NCBI GenBank assembly: GCA_030147525.1
Contig: JASBVF010000016.1
Span: 124,001 to 188,000 of the forward strand
Length of the DNA: 64,000 nucleotides
DNA from: Bacteroidota bacterium
Lineage (GTDB): Bacteria > Bacteroidota > Bacteroidia > Chitinophagales > Saprospiraceae
Direction of reading: 5' to 3'
Positions 47,707 to 55,597 of the stretch are shown here, piece after piece. Under the pieces are notes generated by a model. The model did not search any database and was not told the origin of the DNA. It saw only the letters and a list, made by a program, of their open reading frames with translations. The first letter of the stretch is position 1. Each line of letters begins with the position of its first letter. A program made the position numbers and the translations under genes.

Positions 47707-47934
47707 GTCAGTGGGTAGTTTTAGTGTGCAGCTTGCAGTCAGGCAGGGGTTGTTTATGGTCAGGGTTGATCTGCAAACTACGGTTTCGTTTACCTGCAAA
47801 ACAAAGGCGTTTTTTCGGAAGGCAGGAAATATTAAGCTTTTTTTAAAAAGAAAACCGGCGCCCAACCCTGCCAGAACGGTTTTTTTACAACAAAACACAC
47901 CTCGCAGCCTGCCTTTGCACCTTACCTTCGCCCC

Positions 47935-49029
47935 ATGAAAATCCTCCTCCTCGAACCATTTTTCACCGGCAGCCACCGCCAATGGGCCGAAGGCTATCAA
48001 CGCCATAGCCGCCATGAGGTGGAAATCCTCTCGCTGCCGGGCCGCCACTGGAAGTGGCGCATGTTCGGCGGGGCCGTCACACTGGCGGAGCAGTTTTTAC
48101 AACTAAAATACCGTCCTGACCTCCTCCTCGCCACCGACCTGCTCGACCTGACGGCCTTCCTCGCCCTCACCCGCTCGAAAAGTTCAGGCATCCCGGCGGC
48201 CATTTATTTTCATGAAAACCAGATCACCTACCCCTGGTCGCCCACCGACGAGGACGTAAAACTCGACCGCAACAACCAGTACGGCTTCATCAATTACACC
48301 GGCGCCCTGGCGGCTGACCGGGTGTTTTTCAACTCCGGTTTTCATCGAAATGCCTTCCTCGGTGCGCTGCCCGGTTTTTTGAAACAATTCCCCGACCACC
48401 AGGGGTTGGAAAACGTGGAGCGGATCGCCCGCAAAAGTGAAACCCTGCACCTGGGCATGGACCTTCAGCGGTTTCTTCCTTTTTTTGAAAAACGGCAGGA
48501 CGGCCCGCCCGTCGTCCTCTGGAACCATCGCTGGGAGTACGATAAAAATCCGCAGGCGTTTTTCGAGGCGCTGCTGCGGCTGAAGGCGGAGGGCTGCGAC
48601 TTCCGACTGGTGGTTTTGGGTGAAAAATTTCAGAAAAGCCCGCCCGTTTTCACCCAAATAAAAAATGAACTGGCCGGGAACATCCTGCATTTCGGCTACG
48701 CCAAAGATTTTGAAACCTACGCCCGCTGGATCTGGCAGGCCGACATACTGCCCGTCACCAGCCGCCAGGATTTTTTCGGCGGCAGTGTGGTGGAGGCGAT
48801 TTTTTGTGATACTTACCCCATCCTTCCCCGGCGGCTGGCCTATCCTGAACACCTGCCGGCTGGCCTGCACGAGCAGCATTTTTATGAAAATGAGGCGGAG
48901 TTTTACCCCATGCTCAAACGGGCCGTTCTGGAATATGACCGAGCCCGCCCCTTCGCCGGCCGGGCGCTGATGGAGCGCTATGACTGGACTTCTTTAGCTG
49001 AAACGTACGATCTCCGCCTCGCCTTTTAA
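47935..49029 (+). CDS. Glycosyltransferase of the tRNA-queuosine alpha-mannosyltransferase (DUF3524) type
   Basis: 364 residues, GT-B fold. The N-terminus KILLLEPFFTGSHRQWAEGY and the segments SLPGRHWKWRMFGGA, YFHENQITYPW and NQYGFINYTGALAADRVFFNSGFH are those of DUF3524 and the animal QTMAN/GTDC1 protein, which mannosylates queuosine in tRNA-Asp. The C-terminal half has the donor-site strands VVLWNHRWEYDKNP, HFGYAKDF and DFFGGSVVEAIFC. Function is taken from the animal enzyme; in bacteria the product is less studied. The likely substrate is Q34 of tRNA-Asp, in the cytoplasm. Confidence 0.8.
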   Translation: MKILLLEPFFTGSHRQWAEGYQRHSRHEVEILSLPGRHWKWRMFGGAVTLAEQFLQLKYRPDLLLATDLLDLTAFLALTRSKSSGIPAAIYFHENQITYPWSPTDEDVKLDRNNQYGFINYTGALAADRVFFNSGFHRNAFLGALPGFLKQFPDHQGLENVERIARKSETLHLGMDLQRFLPFFEKRQDGPPVVLWNHRWEYDKNPQAFFEALLRLKAEGCDFRLVVLGEKFQKSPPVFTQIKNELAGNILHFGYAKDFETYARWIWQADILPVTSRQDFFGGSVVEAIFCDTYPILPRRLAYPEHLPAGLHEQHFYENEAEFYPMLKRAVLEYDRARPFAGRALMERYDWTSLAETYDLRLAF

Positions 49030-49078
49030 TATTTCTCCCTCAATTTTTGATGTAAAAAACCGCAAACGGATACTTGAG

Positions 49079-49372
49079 AGGTCCAAACGAGTACCTTACA
49101 GGTCCATACCTGCACTTAAAAGGTCCAAACGAGTACCTTACAGGTCCATACTCGCACCTAAAAGGTCCAAACGAGCACCTTACAGGTCCATACCCGCACC
49201 TAAAAGGTCCAAACGAGTACTTTAAAAGTACTTTACTCAAGCTTTAAAGTATATTACCCGACTTCAAAGGTCCAAACGAGTACTTTACAGGTCCATACTC
49301 GCACCTAAAAGGTCCAAACGAGTACCTTATAGGTCCATACTCGTAGTAAAAAGGTCGAAACGAGTAGCTAAA
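49079..49372. repeat. Tandem array of fourteen 21-bp units
   Basis: Each unit begins AGGTCCA. Two types alternate: one continues AACGAGTACCTTAC, the other TACTCGCACCTAAA, so the period is really 42 bp. CGAGTA of one type pairs with TACTCG of the next, giving a row of possible hairpins with 13-base loops. The two middle units (49226-49267) are degenerate. On the minus strand it can be read as a heptapeptide repeat (S/Y)FGP(F/V)(R/K)(C/Y), but no gene signals are seen. The rest of 49030-49455 holds only the insertion-sequence left end. Confidence 0.9.
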
Positions 49373-49455
49373 GAGTACGGTAAAAAGTACTTTAAAGAGT
49401 CACTTCATTAAACGGTGTCAAGAAAATTTTTTATCATTCCGCATAAACTTGACAC

Positions 49456-50679
49456 ATGAAAGAGGAATTTGATTTTAAAAAATTTGAAGAAGAAGCGATT
49501 GAGCGATTAAAGCAAGGCGAAGCGCTCTTAGGAAAAGAGGGGATCATGACGCCTATCCTCAAGCGCTTTTTGGAAAAAGCCCTGGAAGGGGAAATGGCCC
49601 ACCACCTTAGTGACGCTGAGCGTCAAAAAGGCAACCGCAAGAACGGTAAGCGCAGCAAACAGGTCAGGACCAGTAGTGGCCAGTTTGAACTGGACACGCC
49701 CCGTGACCGGGAGGGGAGTTTTGAACCGGAGATTGTCCCTAAAAGAGCGATATTTTTAGGAGATGATTTAGAGCATAAAATCATTCGTTTATATGCCCGT
49801 GGCATGTCGTACGAAGATGTAAAAGCCCATTTGTCAGAGATTTACGATCTGGACATTTCACATGGTAAAATCAGTCAGATTACGGACAAGGTGCTTCCAG
49901 AGATGACAGCATGGCGCAACCGCCCGCTGGATGCAGTCTATCCTATTTTATATTTAGATGCGATCCATTTTAAGGTCCGGGAAGATGGCCGGGTAAAAAC
50001 GAAGGCGTTGTACAATATCATTGGGATAAAAACGGACGGGAAGAAAGAATTGCTGGGCTTGTATATTGGAGAAAATGAGAGTTCGAAATTTTGGTTGAGC
50101 GTACTGAGCGACCTGCAAAGCCGGGGTCTGGAGGACGTTTTGATAGCCTGTACGGATAACTTGACGGGTTTTACCGAGGCCATTGAAAGTCTGTTTCCCA
50201 AAGCCCGTGTGCAGTTGTGCATCGTCCATCAAATCCGAAATTCCCTGTGCTACGTGACCCATGAAGATAAGCGCAAAGTCCTGGAGGATTTAAAAGCTGT
50301 TTATCAGGCTACGAGCCTGGACCGGGCTGAAAACAGCTTAAAGGAATTGGAGATAAAATGGAAAAAGAAATACCCGGTGGTAGTGCGTTCATGGAAAAAT
50401 AACTGGGTCAATCTGAGTACTTATTTTGATTTTCCACTGGCGATTCGTAAAGCTATTTATACCAATAATGCAATTGAAAGTTACCATCGGCAGATACGCC
50501 GGCACACTAAAAACAAAGGCGTATTTCCTTCCGATACTGCTGTTCTGAAACTGGTTTATCTGCTGTCCATGGACATCACCCAAAAATGGACAAAGCAGGC
50601 TGTCAACGGTTGGCCTTTGGTCATACAGCAGCTGTCCATTATCTTTGAAGAAAGGCTGACGAAGTATTTGAAAATATAA
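49456..50679 (+). CDS. IS256-family (mutator-type) transposase
   Basis: 407 residues, full length. Catalytic triad: Asp168 (YLDAIHFKV), Asp about 234 (ACTDNLTGFTEAI) and Glu about 340 (TNNAIESYHRQIRRHTK). RNGKRSKQVRTSSGQFELDTPRDREGSFEPEIV is the family N-terminal DNA-binding part, and CIVHQIRNSL the C-x2-H signature of IS256 proteins. It moves the element by copy-out/paste-in. The ATG is preceded directly by a hairpin that could limit translation from outside transcripts. It appears intact. Confidence 0.95.
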   Translation: MKEEFDFKKFEEEAIERLKQGEALLGKEGIMTPILKRFLEKALEGEMAHHLSDAERQKGNRKNGKRSKQVRTSSGQFELDTPRDREGSFEPEIVPKRAIFLGDDLEHKIIRLYARGMSYEDVKAHLSEIYDLDISHGKISQITDKVLPEMTAWRNRPLDAVYPILYLDAIHFKVREDGRVKTKALYNIIGIKTDGKKELLGLYIGENESSKFWLSVLSDLQSRGLEDVLIACTDNLTGFTEAIESLFPKARVQLCIVHQIRNSLCYVTHEDKRKVLEDLKAVYQATSLDRAENSLKELEIKWKKKYPVVVRSWKNNWVNLSTYFDFPLAIRKAIYTNNAIESYHRQIRRHTKNKGVFPSDTAVLKLVYLLSMDITQKWTKQAVNGWPLVIQQLSIIFEERLTKYLKI

Positions 50680-50682
50680 AAC

Positions 50683-50785
50683 CCCTGGCGGGGACATCAA
50701 CTTGGGTCATCCAATCATAGCCCCTCCCTTTCCCGCCAGGCCTTCCCTTCGAGGGGTGAGATGAGTTGAATGACCCAAGTTGATG
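50683..50785. repeat. Interleaved inverted repeats downstream of the transposase gene
   Basis: CATCAACTTGGGTCAT (50695-50710) is an exact reverse complement of ATGACCCAAGTTGATG (50770-50785). Crossing it, CCTGGCGGG near 50684-50692 matches CCCGCCAGG near 50734-50742. The two pairings interlock, so the RNA could form alternative stems. It lies within the insertion sequence, in its 3' untranslated part. Confidence 0.6.
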
Positions 50786-50910
50786 GTTGGATAATGTTCC
50801 GACCATGTTTAAAATTAAATTAGTAAATTTTATATAGCACCGTTTAGTGTAGTCTTCCACTTTAAAAGCACTTTTTAAAACGTAAGTTCCTGATAATCAA
50901 TTTTTAATAA

Positions 50911-50945
50911 AAAAAACCTGCCTTGGGTGCCAAGGCAGGTTTTTT
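50911..50945. terminator. Rho-independent terminator downstream of thiL
   Basis: ACCTGCCTTG and CAAGGCAGGT form a perfect 10-bp stem with loop GGTGC, flanked by A on the left and T on the right, so it works on both strands. It ends the minus-strand thiL gene and shields it from the insertion sequence. Confidence 0.85.
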
Positions 50946-50971
50946 CAAGAGACCGGTCAGGTTGGCAATTC

Positions 50972-52006
50972 CTAAAAATGCTTCCACCCCTGCGCCGTCA
51001 GGTCGTGGCGTTTGCCGCCGCTGGTGTGCAGTTTCAGCCCCTCGCTCGCCTCGGTGATTTCACCCATGATGTAGATGTCGGGCAGCACCCGGAGTTTATC
51101 CAAATCCTTCGGGTCGATGGTGAAAAGCAACTCGTAGTCCTCGCCGCCGTTCAGGGCGCAGGTGACGGGGTTGAGTTGAAATTTCAGGGCCAGCATTTTC
51201 GTGTCGTTGTGGATGGGGATGCCCGTCTCCTCGATGATGGCGCCCACGCCGGATTGCTTGCAAATGTGCATCAGGTCGGAGGAAATGCCGTCGGACACGT
51301 CGATCATGGCCGTGGGTACGAGGTTGGCTTTTTCAAAAATTTCGACCATGTCCTTGCGGGCCTCCGGCTTCAGGAAACGGCCGATGATGTACTGCTGGTC
51401 CTCCAGTTCGGGTTGGATGCCGGGGTTTTCGAGGTAGAGTTTTTTCTCCCGTTCCAGGATTTGCAGGCCGAGGTAGGAGGCGCCGAGGTCGCCCGTCACG
51501 CAGAGCAGATCGCCGGGTTTGGTGCCGTTGCGGTAGGTGAGTTTATCCTTTTCGCCCTGCCCGATGGCGGTGACGCTGATGATGAGGCCTTTGAGCGAGG
51601 AGGTCGTGTCGCCGCCCACGAGGTCCACGCCGTAGTGTTCGCAGGCGAGGCGCATGCCTTCGTAAATTTCATCCAACGCCTCCACGCTGAAGCGGTTGGA
51701 AATGGCGATGCTGACGGTCACCTGCTTCGGCTGGGCGTTCATGGCGTAAATGTCGGAGAGGTTGACGACGATGGATTTGTAGCCGAGGTGCTTCAGCGGG
51801 AAATACATCAGGTCGAAGTGAATGCCCTCCACGAGCAGGTCGGTGGAGACGACCGTGAGGTGGCTGCCGTTGTCGATCACGGCGGCGTCGTCGCCCACGC
51901 CTTTGAGGGAGGAGGGGTTTTGAATTTTAAAATGTTGGGTCAAATGGTCGATGAGGCCGAACTCGCCGAGTTCGTTGATTTCTGTGCGCTTTTTTTCTTC
52001 TGCCAT
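50972..52006 (-). CDS. thiL: Thiamine-monophosphate kinase
   Basis: 344 residues. ThiL/PurM-like fold: N-terminal LGEFGLIDHLTQHF, then GVGDDAAVIDNG (metal/ATP Asp), STDLLVEGIHFDL, NLSDIYAMNAQPKQV, VGGDTTSS, CVTGDLGASYLGLQIL, MIDVSDGISSDLMHI and ALNGGEDYELLFT. It phosphorylates thiamine monophosphate to thiamine diphosphate with ATP, the last step of thiamine cofactor synthesis, in the cytoplasm. Promoter-like box at 52032. No other thiamine genes are near. Confidence 0.93.
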   Translation of the reverse strand: MAEEKKRTEINELGEFGLIDHLTQHFKIQNPSSLKGVGDDAAVIDNGSHLTVVSTDLLVEGIHFDLMYFPLKHLGYKSIVVNLSDIYAMNAQPKQVTVSIAISNRFSVEALDEIYEGMRLACEHYGVDLVGGDTTSSLKGLIISVTAIGQGEKDKLTYRNGTKPGDLLCVTGDLGASYLGLQILEREKKLYLENPGIQPELEDQQYIIGRFLKPEARKDMVEIFEKANLVPTAMIDVSDGISSDLMHICKQSGVGAIIEETGIPIHNDTKMLALKFQLNPVTCALNGGEDYELLFTIDPKDLDKLRVLPDIYIMGEITEASEGLKLHTSGGKRHDLTAQGWKHF

Positions 52007-52031
52007 TGGATGAGTTTAAAATTTTGACCTG

Positions 52032-52039
52032 CAAAGGTA
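52032..52039 (-). promoter_or_regulatory. -7 element for thiL (TACCTTTG)
   Basis: Perfect TAnnTTTG on the minus strand, 26 bases before the start codon. Confidence 0.55.
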
Positions 52040-52045
52040 GGGAGA

Positions 52046-52173
52046 TGATGGTTGGATTGTTGGATTGTTGAATTGTTATTTTGCCAATTGTTCATACGGG
52101 AACCGTTGCTAAACCTTCTCCTGGTGCAGGTGTTTCCAAAAACAACAATCTAACAATCGAACAATTCAACCAT
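52046..52173. repeat. Inverted repeat of GGATTGTT words between thiL and the pirin gene
   Basis: Units of 8 bp (GGATTGTT, GGATTGTT, GAATTGTT) at 52054-52077 face their complements (AACAATCT, AACAATCG, AACAATTC) at 52145-52169. About 26 of 30 positions pair across a loop of about 65 bases. Confidence 0.55.
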
Positions 52174-52180
52174 CCATTTT

Positions 52181-52945
52181 ATGTCCATCCAGATCATTCC
52201 GAAAGAAAGACAAGCCCGTGGCGCCTTCAATGGCGGCGAAATCGTTGAAAACAAACCCATCGGCTTCCCACGGGAGGGCGGTATCATCCGGCCTTACTCC
52301 AACCTGTTTTACTGGGCTTACGCCGAGGCAAACACCGACAGTACCATCGGTCTGCACCCGCACGAGGGTTTTGAAATCATGTCCTTCGTTCTCAAAGGCA
52401 ATATCCGCCATTACGACACCGGCCTGCGTGAATGGCGTCCATTGACCACCGGCGACGTTCAGATCATCCGGGCCGGCAACGGCATCAGCCACGCCGAACA
52501 CCTGGAAAACGGAGGCGCTATTTTTCAAATCTGGTTCGACCCGAACTTGTCCAAAACCATGAATCAGCCTGCCTCCTACGACGACTACAAGGCTGAGAGC
52601 CTGCCCGTAACGAAAGACGGCGACGTATCCGTGCAAACCTACATCGGCGACGGTGCGCCTATTACGCTCGATACGCCGGGACTGGAAATTCTTCGTTTCC
52701 GTTTTGAAAATGCAGATTACAGACGGCCTGTTTCAAAAGAGAAAGTCCACTCGCTGTACGTGATCAGCGGCAGTTTCAAAATCAACGGCGAAGCGGTCAA
52801 GGCGGACGATTTTGTTATCGTGAAAGAGACTGACGAACTGCATGTCGAAAGCAGCGAAGCAGGCGATATTTTCATGGTTTCCTCACCGGCCAGCCTGGAT
52901 TATAAAACTTATGCGGAGATCATGCAGGAGCGGATGCGGGTGTGA
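52181..52945 (+). CDS. Pirin-family bicupin
   Basis: 254 residues. The N-terminal cupin holds the metal site GLHPHEGFEIMSFVLKG and GNGISHAEHL (His-His-His-Glu set) plus the usual IWFDPNL end. The second cupin (about 160-250) is shorter and lacks those ligands, as in YhaK-like members. Pirins bind Fe and several oxidise quercetin; others affect transcription or stress. The role in this organism is unknown. It is probably cytoplasmic, with no signal peptide. Followed by a perfect 17-bp hairpin (52953). Confidence 0.85.
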   Translation: MSIQIIPKERQARGAFNGGEIVENKPIGFPREGGIIRPYSNLFYWAYAEANTDSTIGLHPHEGFEIMSFVLKGNIRHYDTGLREWRPLTTGDVQIIRAGNGISHAEHLENGGAIFQIWFDPNLSKTMNQPASYDDYKAESLPVTKDGDVSVQTYIGDGAPITLDTPGLEILRFRFENADYRRPVSKEKVHSLYVISGSFKINGEAVKADDFVIVKETDELHVESSEAGDIFMVSSPASLDYKTYAEIMQERMRV

Positions 52946-52952
52946 AGTGGTC

Positions 52953-52989
52953 ACAACATTCCGAAATCTTCGAGATTTCGGAATGTTGT
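52953..52989. terminator. Perfect 17-bp hairpin after the pirin gene
   Basis: ACAACATTCCGAAATCT (52953-52969) and AGATTTCGGAATGTTGT (52973-52989) pair fully around a three-base loop. No long T-run follows, so it may be an RNA-stabilising or REP-like hairpin rather than a true terminator. Confidence 0.6.
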
Positions 52990-53050
52990 CTTGGGTAATG
53001 CAGGTAGTTTTTCTTTTTGAAAAAAATTATCTTGCGAAAAATTCTCCATT

Positions 53051-53701
53051 ATGTCAGTGACAGCAGCAGCAAAACCACTGGGAAACGAAAAGCGGGATAG
53101 GTTGTACACCATCGAGGAGTACCTCCAAATGGAAGAATTGTCCATGGTAAACCACGAATACTATAAAGGAAAACTTATCCCTATGGCAGGCGGAACCGCA
53201 TCTCACAGCAAAATCAAAGGACTCGTAATTACAGAGCTCAATATTACCCTTGAACAAGCGGGAAAAGATTGGGACGTTTACAACAGCGACATCCGCATTT
53301 ACCTACCCGAATTCGACAGGGCTGTGATGCCTGATGGGGCCGTCGTTGCCGGGAAGCCTGAATTCAGAACTGACCGGGTGGGCATGTTACTAAACCCTAC
53401 GCTGGTAGTCGAGGTAATTTCACCCGATTCCGAAGCTTACGACCGGGGCGATAAATTCCGGCGTTACCGCACCCTGCCCAGCTTGCAGGAATACGTACTC
53501 GTCACGCAGTCCAAACCATTAGTGGAGACTTTTATCAAAAAAGATGGCAAATGGCTCATCGGTGAAATTGCAGAGGGGCTGGAAGATTCCATCGAATTAA
53601 CAAGTCTTGGCATCAGTCTTTCTTTGTCCCGCATTTACAGGGGTGTTGTTTTTGAAGAAACTACTCCATCTGCACCTGCTGCCAAAAAATCCAAACGATA
53701 G
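53051..53701 (+). CDS. Uma2-family (DUF820) putative nuclease
   Basis: 216 residues. The fold and order match Uma2 proteins: YTIEEYLQMEELSMVNHEYYKGKLIPMAGGTASHSKI, then VYNSDIRIYLPEF, MPDGAVVAG (active Asp) and NPTLVVEVISPDSEAYDRGDKFRRYRTLPSLQEYVLV (Glu and Lys of a PD-(D/E)xK-like core). Such genes are highly multiplied in Bacteroidota and cyanobacteria and are often stand-alone. The function is unproven, and links to transposons or defence are inferred in the literature. The C-terminal tail is Pro/Lys-rich. Confidence 0.85.
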   Translation: MSVTAAAKPLGNEKRDRLYTIEEYLQMEELSMVNHEYYKGKLIPMAGGTASHSKIKGLVITELNITLEQAGKDWDVYNSDIRIYLPEFDRAVMPDGAVVAGKPEFRTDRVGMLLNPTLVVEVISPDSEAYDRGDKFRRYRTLPSLQEYVLVTQSKPLVETFIKKDGKWLIGEIAEGLEDSIELTSLGISLSLSRIYRGVVFEETTPSAPAAKKSKR

Positions 53702-53707
53702 CGTAAT

Positions 53708-54670
53708 TCACTTCCTCACAAACACCGGCGCCTGTTCATACGTCGGATCATTCGTCAGACGCACCTTGCCAGTTCCATCTTTTTTCATCAGATAGACATC
53801 GTAGTTGTCCTTCTCGTTTTTCATTTCCACGGCAATCCAGTTGCCGCCGGGCGACCAGGCGTGCCAGCCTTCGCTCATGGTTTCACCGGGGAATTTGGGT
53901 TCCACCTTGCCGCCCGGCGTTACGGTGAAAATGTTGTACTTGCCTTTTTGTTTTGAAATGTAAGAGATGAAATTGCCGTTCGGCTCCCAAAAGGGTGGCC
54001 CGGCGTGGTAGTTGTGCCATTGGGCAGTCGTGTCGGTGGCTGGGTAGGTGGTCAATTGACGCAGGTTTGTGCCATCGGCATTGATGATAAAAAGCTCATC
54101 GAGGTGGGTTCTTTCTTTGGTAAATTTCGAGTGAGAACCCCGGAAAACGATTTGCTTCCCGTCCGGTGAAAAGATCGGGTCGGTCTGGTATGGCAGGCCG
54201 GGATTGACCGTCGAGACCAGCTTCCCCGTTTGAATATTGATGATGTAAAAAACGCTGTCGAGCTTGCTCCATGGCTTGATAATCAGTTCTTTGCCGTTGA
54301 AGCGGCTGCCCATCCAGCTATCGGCGAGGCGGTAGTCCGTCACCTTTCGGATGTTCTCGCCTTCGGCATTTGTTTCATACAAAAAATAGCAACGGTGGCA
54401 GGTGTCCCGGTCGGAGATGAAATAAATTTTGTCCTTCCAGGCGTAATAAACCCAGTCCACGCCGGGCGAGTTGGAGATGTTCTTTTTGCCGGTGCCGTCG
54501 GGATTCATGGTGAAGACTTCGTAGTCGTCTTTTTCTTCATCGTGAAAAACGTTGTAGGCGATCTTGTAATCGTTCAGGCTTTCCGATGCGGCGTTTTTCG
54601 GGGCTTTGGTGAAACAGGAGGTAAGGGCAATACCGGCCGCTGCTGCCCAGCATAGTTTGTTGAAAATCAT
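53708..54670 (-). CDS. TolB-like PD40 beta-propeller lipoprotein
   Basis: 320 residues from the ATG at 54670; the upstream ATG would precede the signal with a second hydrophobic stretch and is rejected. Lipobox IALTSC. The body has WD40-like PD40 units: YEVFTMNPDGTGKKNISNSPG, CYFLYETNAEGENIRKVTDY, DPIFSPDGKQIVFRGS, LFIINADGTNLRQLTTYP and DVYLMKKDGTGKVRLTNDP. This is a periplasmic or surface propeller for protein binding, like TolB without the Pal-binding N-domain. It ends seven bases from the convergent Uma2 gene. Confidence 0.8.
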   Translation of the reverse strand: MIFNKLCWAAAAGIALTSCFTKAPKNAASESLNDYKIAYNVFHDEEKDDYEVFTMNPDGTGKKNISNSPGVDWVYYAWKDKIYFISDRDTCHRCYFLYETNAEGENIRKVTDYRLADSWMGSRFNGKELIIKPWSKLDSVFYIINIQTGKLVSTVNPGLPYQTDPIFSPDGKQIVFRGSHSKFTKERTHLDELFIINADGTNLRQLTTYPATDTTAQWHNYHAGPPFWEPNGNFISYISKQKGKYNIFTVTPGGKVEPKFPGETMSEGWHAWSPGGNWIAVEMKNEKDNYDVYLMKKDGTGKVRLTNDPTYEQAPVFVRK

Positions 54671-54748
54671 AACGTTGTTTGCTTTTTTGATAAAAAGAGA
54701 AAGCAAAGTTGGCAAAAACAAGCCGGAGAGTATTGTAAAAAATTGACC

Positions 54749-55564
54749 TCAAACAGGGAGGTAGTTGATGCTTTCACCCCTGACGTCAAAATAACTGGTG
54801 GGGTTGATGCCCGAAAATTGCTGAAATTCTTTGATGAAATGCGCCTGATCAAAATAGCCGCAGTCGTAGGCGAGGTCGGTCCATTTGACGGTCTGGCGTT
54901 GTTCGAGCAGGTGGATGGCTTTCTGGAACTTGAGGATGCGGGCCAGCATTTTTGGCTTCACGCCAATGCATTTGTCGAATGTGCGAATGAGGTGCTTGTG
55001 GCTGATGCCGGTTTTTTGCGTGAGCCATTTTATCGAAAAATCCTCGCCGGGATGTTGCAGTGCCTGCACGGCGAAGTCGATGTAGGGATTGGCGTCGAGC
55101 TGCCCGTTTGCCCAGTCGAGCAGGAAGTTTTCAAGCAGGTGAAACTTCAATGCCGGAGAACTTGCTGCCACCAGTTTTTCCTGTAAAAAATGCGCTTCCC
55201 GGCCCCAGATGAGGTCGAGTTCCACCACGCCGTTCTGTATTTCCGACATGGGAAAAGGGAAAAACGGCCAGCCCCCACCCGGCTTGAAACGGATGCCCAT
55301 CATCGACGACTCACCCGCCACGTCGATAACGATATAGCCCTCCTGCTGTCCCGAAATCCAGCTTCGTTTAAACTCGGTTGCCTTGCCCTGGTCGTGATTA
55401 TCGAAGAGCAGTTTTGGCTCTTCCCGCAGGTTGATGAGCAATTCGACGGCGCCATCGGGCAGGCGCTTCTCCTTTGTGTGAGGCGGCGCAAAGCCCTCGT
55501 AAAAAAAGAACCACTCGACGAAGTGGGAGAGGGGCGGAAGTGGGATGTGAGTCAGGTATAGCAT
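54749..55564 (-). CDS. AraC-family transcriptional regulator with DUF6597-like sensor domain
   Basis: 271 residues. The N-terminal half (HIPLPPLSHFVEWFFFYEGF, KRLPDGAVELLINL, GIRFKPGGGWPFF) is the cupin-like DUF6597 domain. The C-terminal half (about 165-260) is the double helix-turn-helix: FSIKWLTQKTGISHKHLIRTFDKCIGVKPKMLARILKFQ and WTDLAYDCGYFDQAHFIKEFQQFSGINPTSYF. It binds DNA, probably in response to a small ligand. The target may be its own or nearby genes; nothing in the sequence shows which. Confidence 0.85.
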   Translation of the reverse strand: MLYLTHIPLPPLSHFVEWFFFYEGFAPPHTKEKRLPDGAVELLINLREEPKLLFDNHDQGKATEFKRSWISGQQEGYIVIDVAGESSMMGIRFKPGGGWPFFPFPMSEIQNGVVELDLIWGREAHFLQEKLVAASSPALKFHLLENFLLDWANGQLDANPYIDFAVQALQHPGEDFSIKWLTQKTGISHKHLIRTFDKCIGVKPKMLARILKFQKAIHLLEQRQTVKWTDLAYDCGYFDQAHFIKEFQQFSGINPTSYFDVRGESINYLPV

Positions 55565-55597
55565 TTCCGGTTTGAAAAGACTGAAGTGTTATTTGAA

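Larger units (their letters stand above)
49406..50849 (+). mobile_element. IS256-family insertion sequence
   Basis: Imperfect terminal inverted repeats: left CATTAAACGGTG (49406-49417), right CACCGTTTAGTG (50838-50849), with weaker pairing further in (AAAATTT blocks). One transposase gene lies inside. A perfect 8-bp hairpin (GTGTCAAG 49415-49422 with CTTGACAC 49448-49455) ends right at the transposase ATG. I could not find a clean 8-bp target duplication; ends are good to a few bases. The element adjoins the 21-bp array. Confidence 0.7.

Noticed and set aside
47923-47930. TACCTTCG as promoter of the glycosyltransferase gene
   Set aside because: Only five bases before the ATG, so the transcript would begin at or after the start codon.
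49040-49240. 66-codon minus-strand frame with a heptapeptide repeat
   Set aside because: It is the translation of the 21-bp array; no ribosome site or signal, and the array's degenerate units break the pattern. Kept as a repeat, not a gene.
49079-49372. CRISPR array
   Set aside because: Units are contiguous with no unique spacers, and no cas genes are in the window.
49398-50857. 8-bp target duplication of the IS256 element
   Set aside because: The bases beside the proposed ends (AGTCACTT and TAGTCTTC) do not match; shifting the ends by one or two bases does not help.
54704-54711. Promoter box for the PD40 lipoprotein (CAACTTTG on minus)
   Set aside because: Lacks the TA of the TAnnTTTG consensus; a similar CAACTTTG occurs near 56470. 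Too weak to list.
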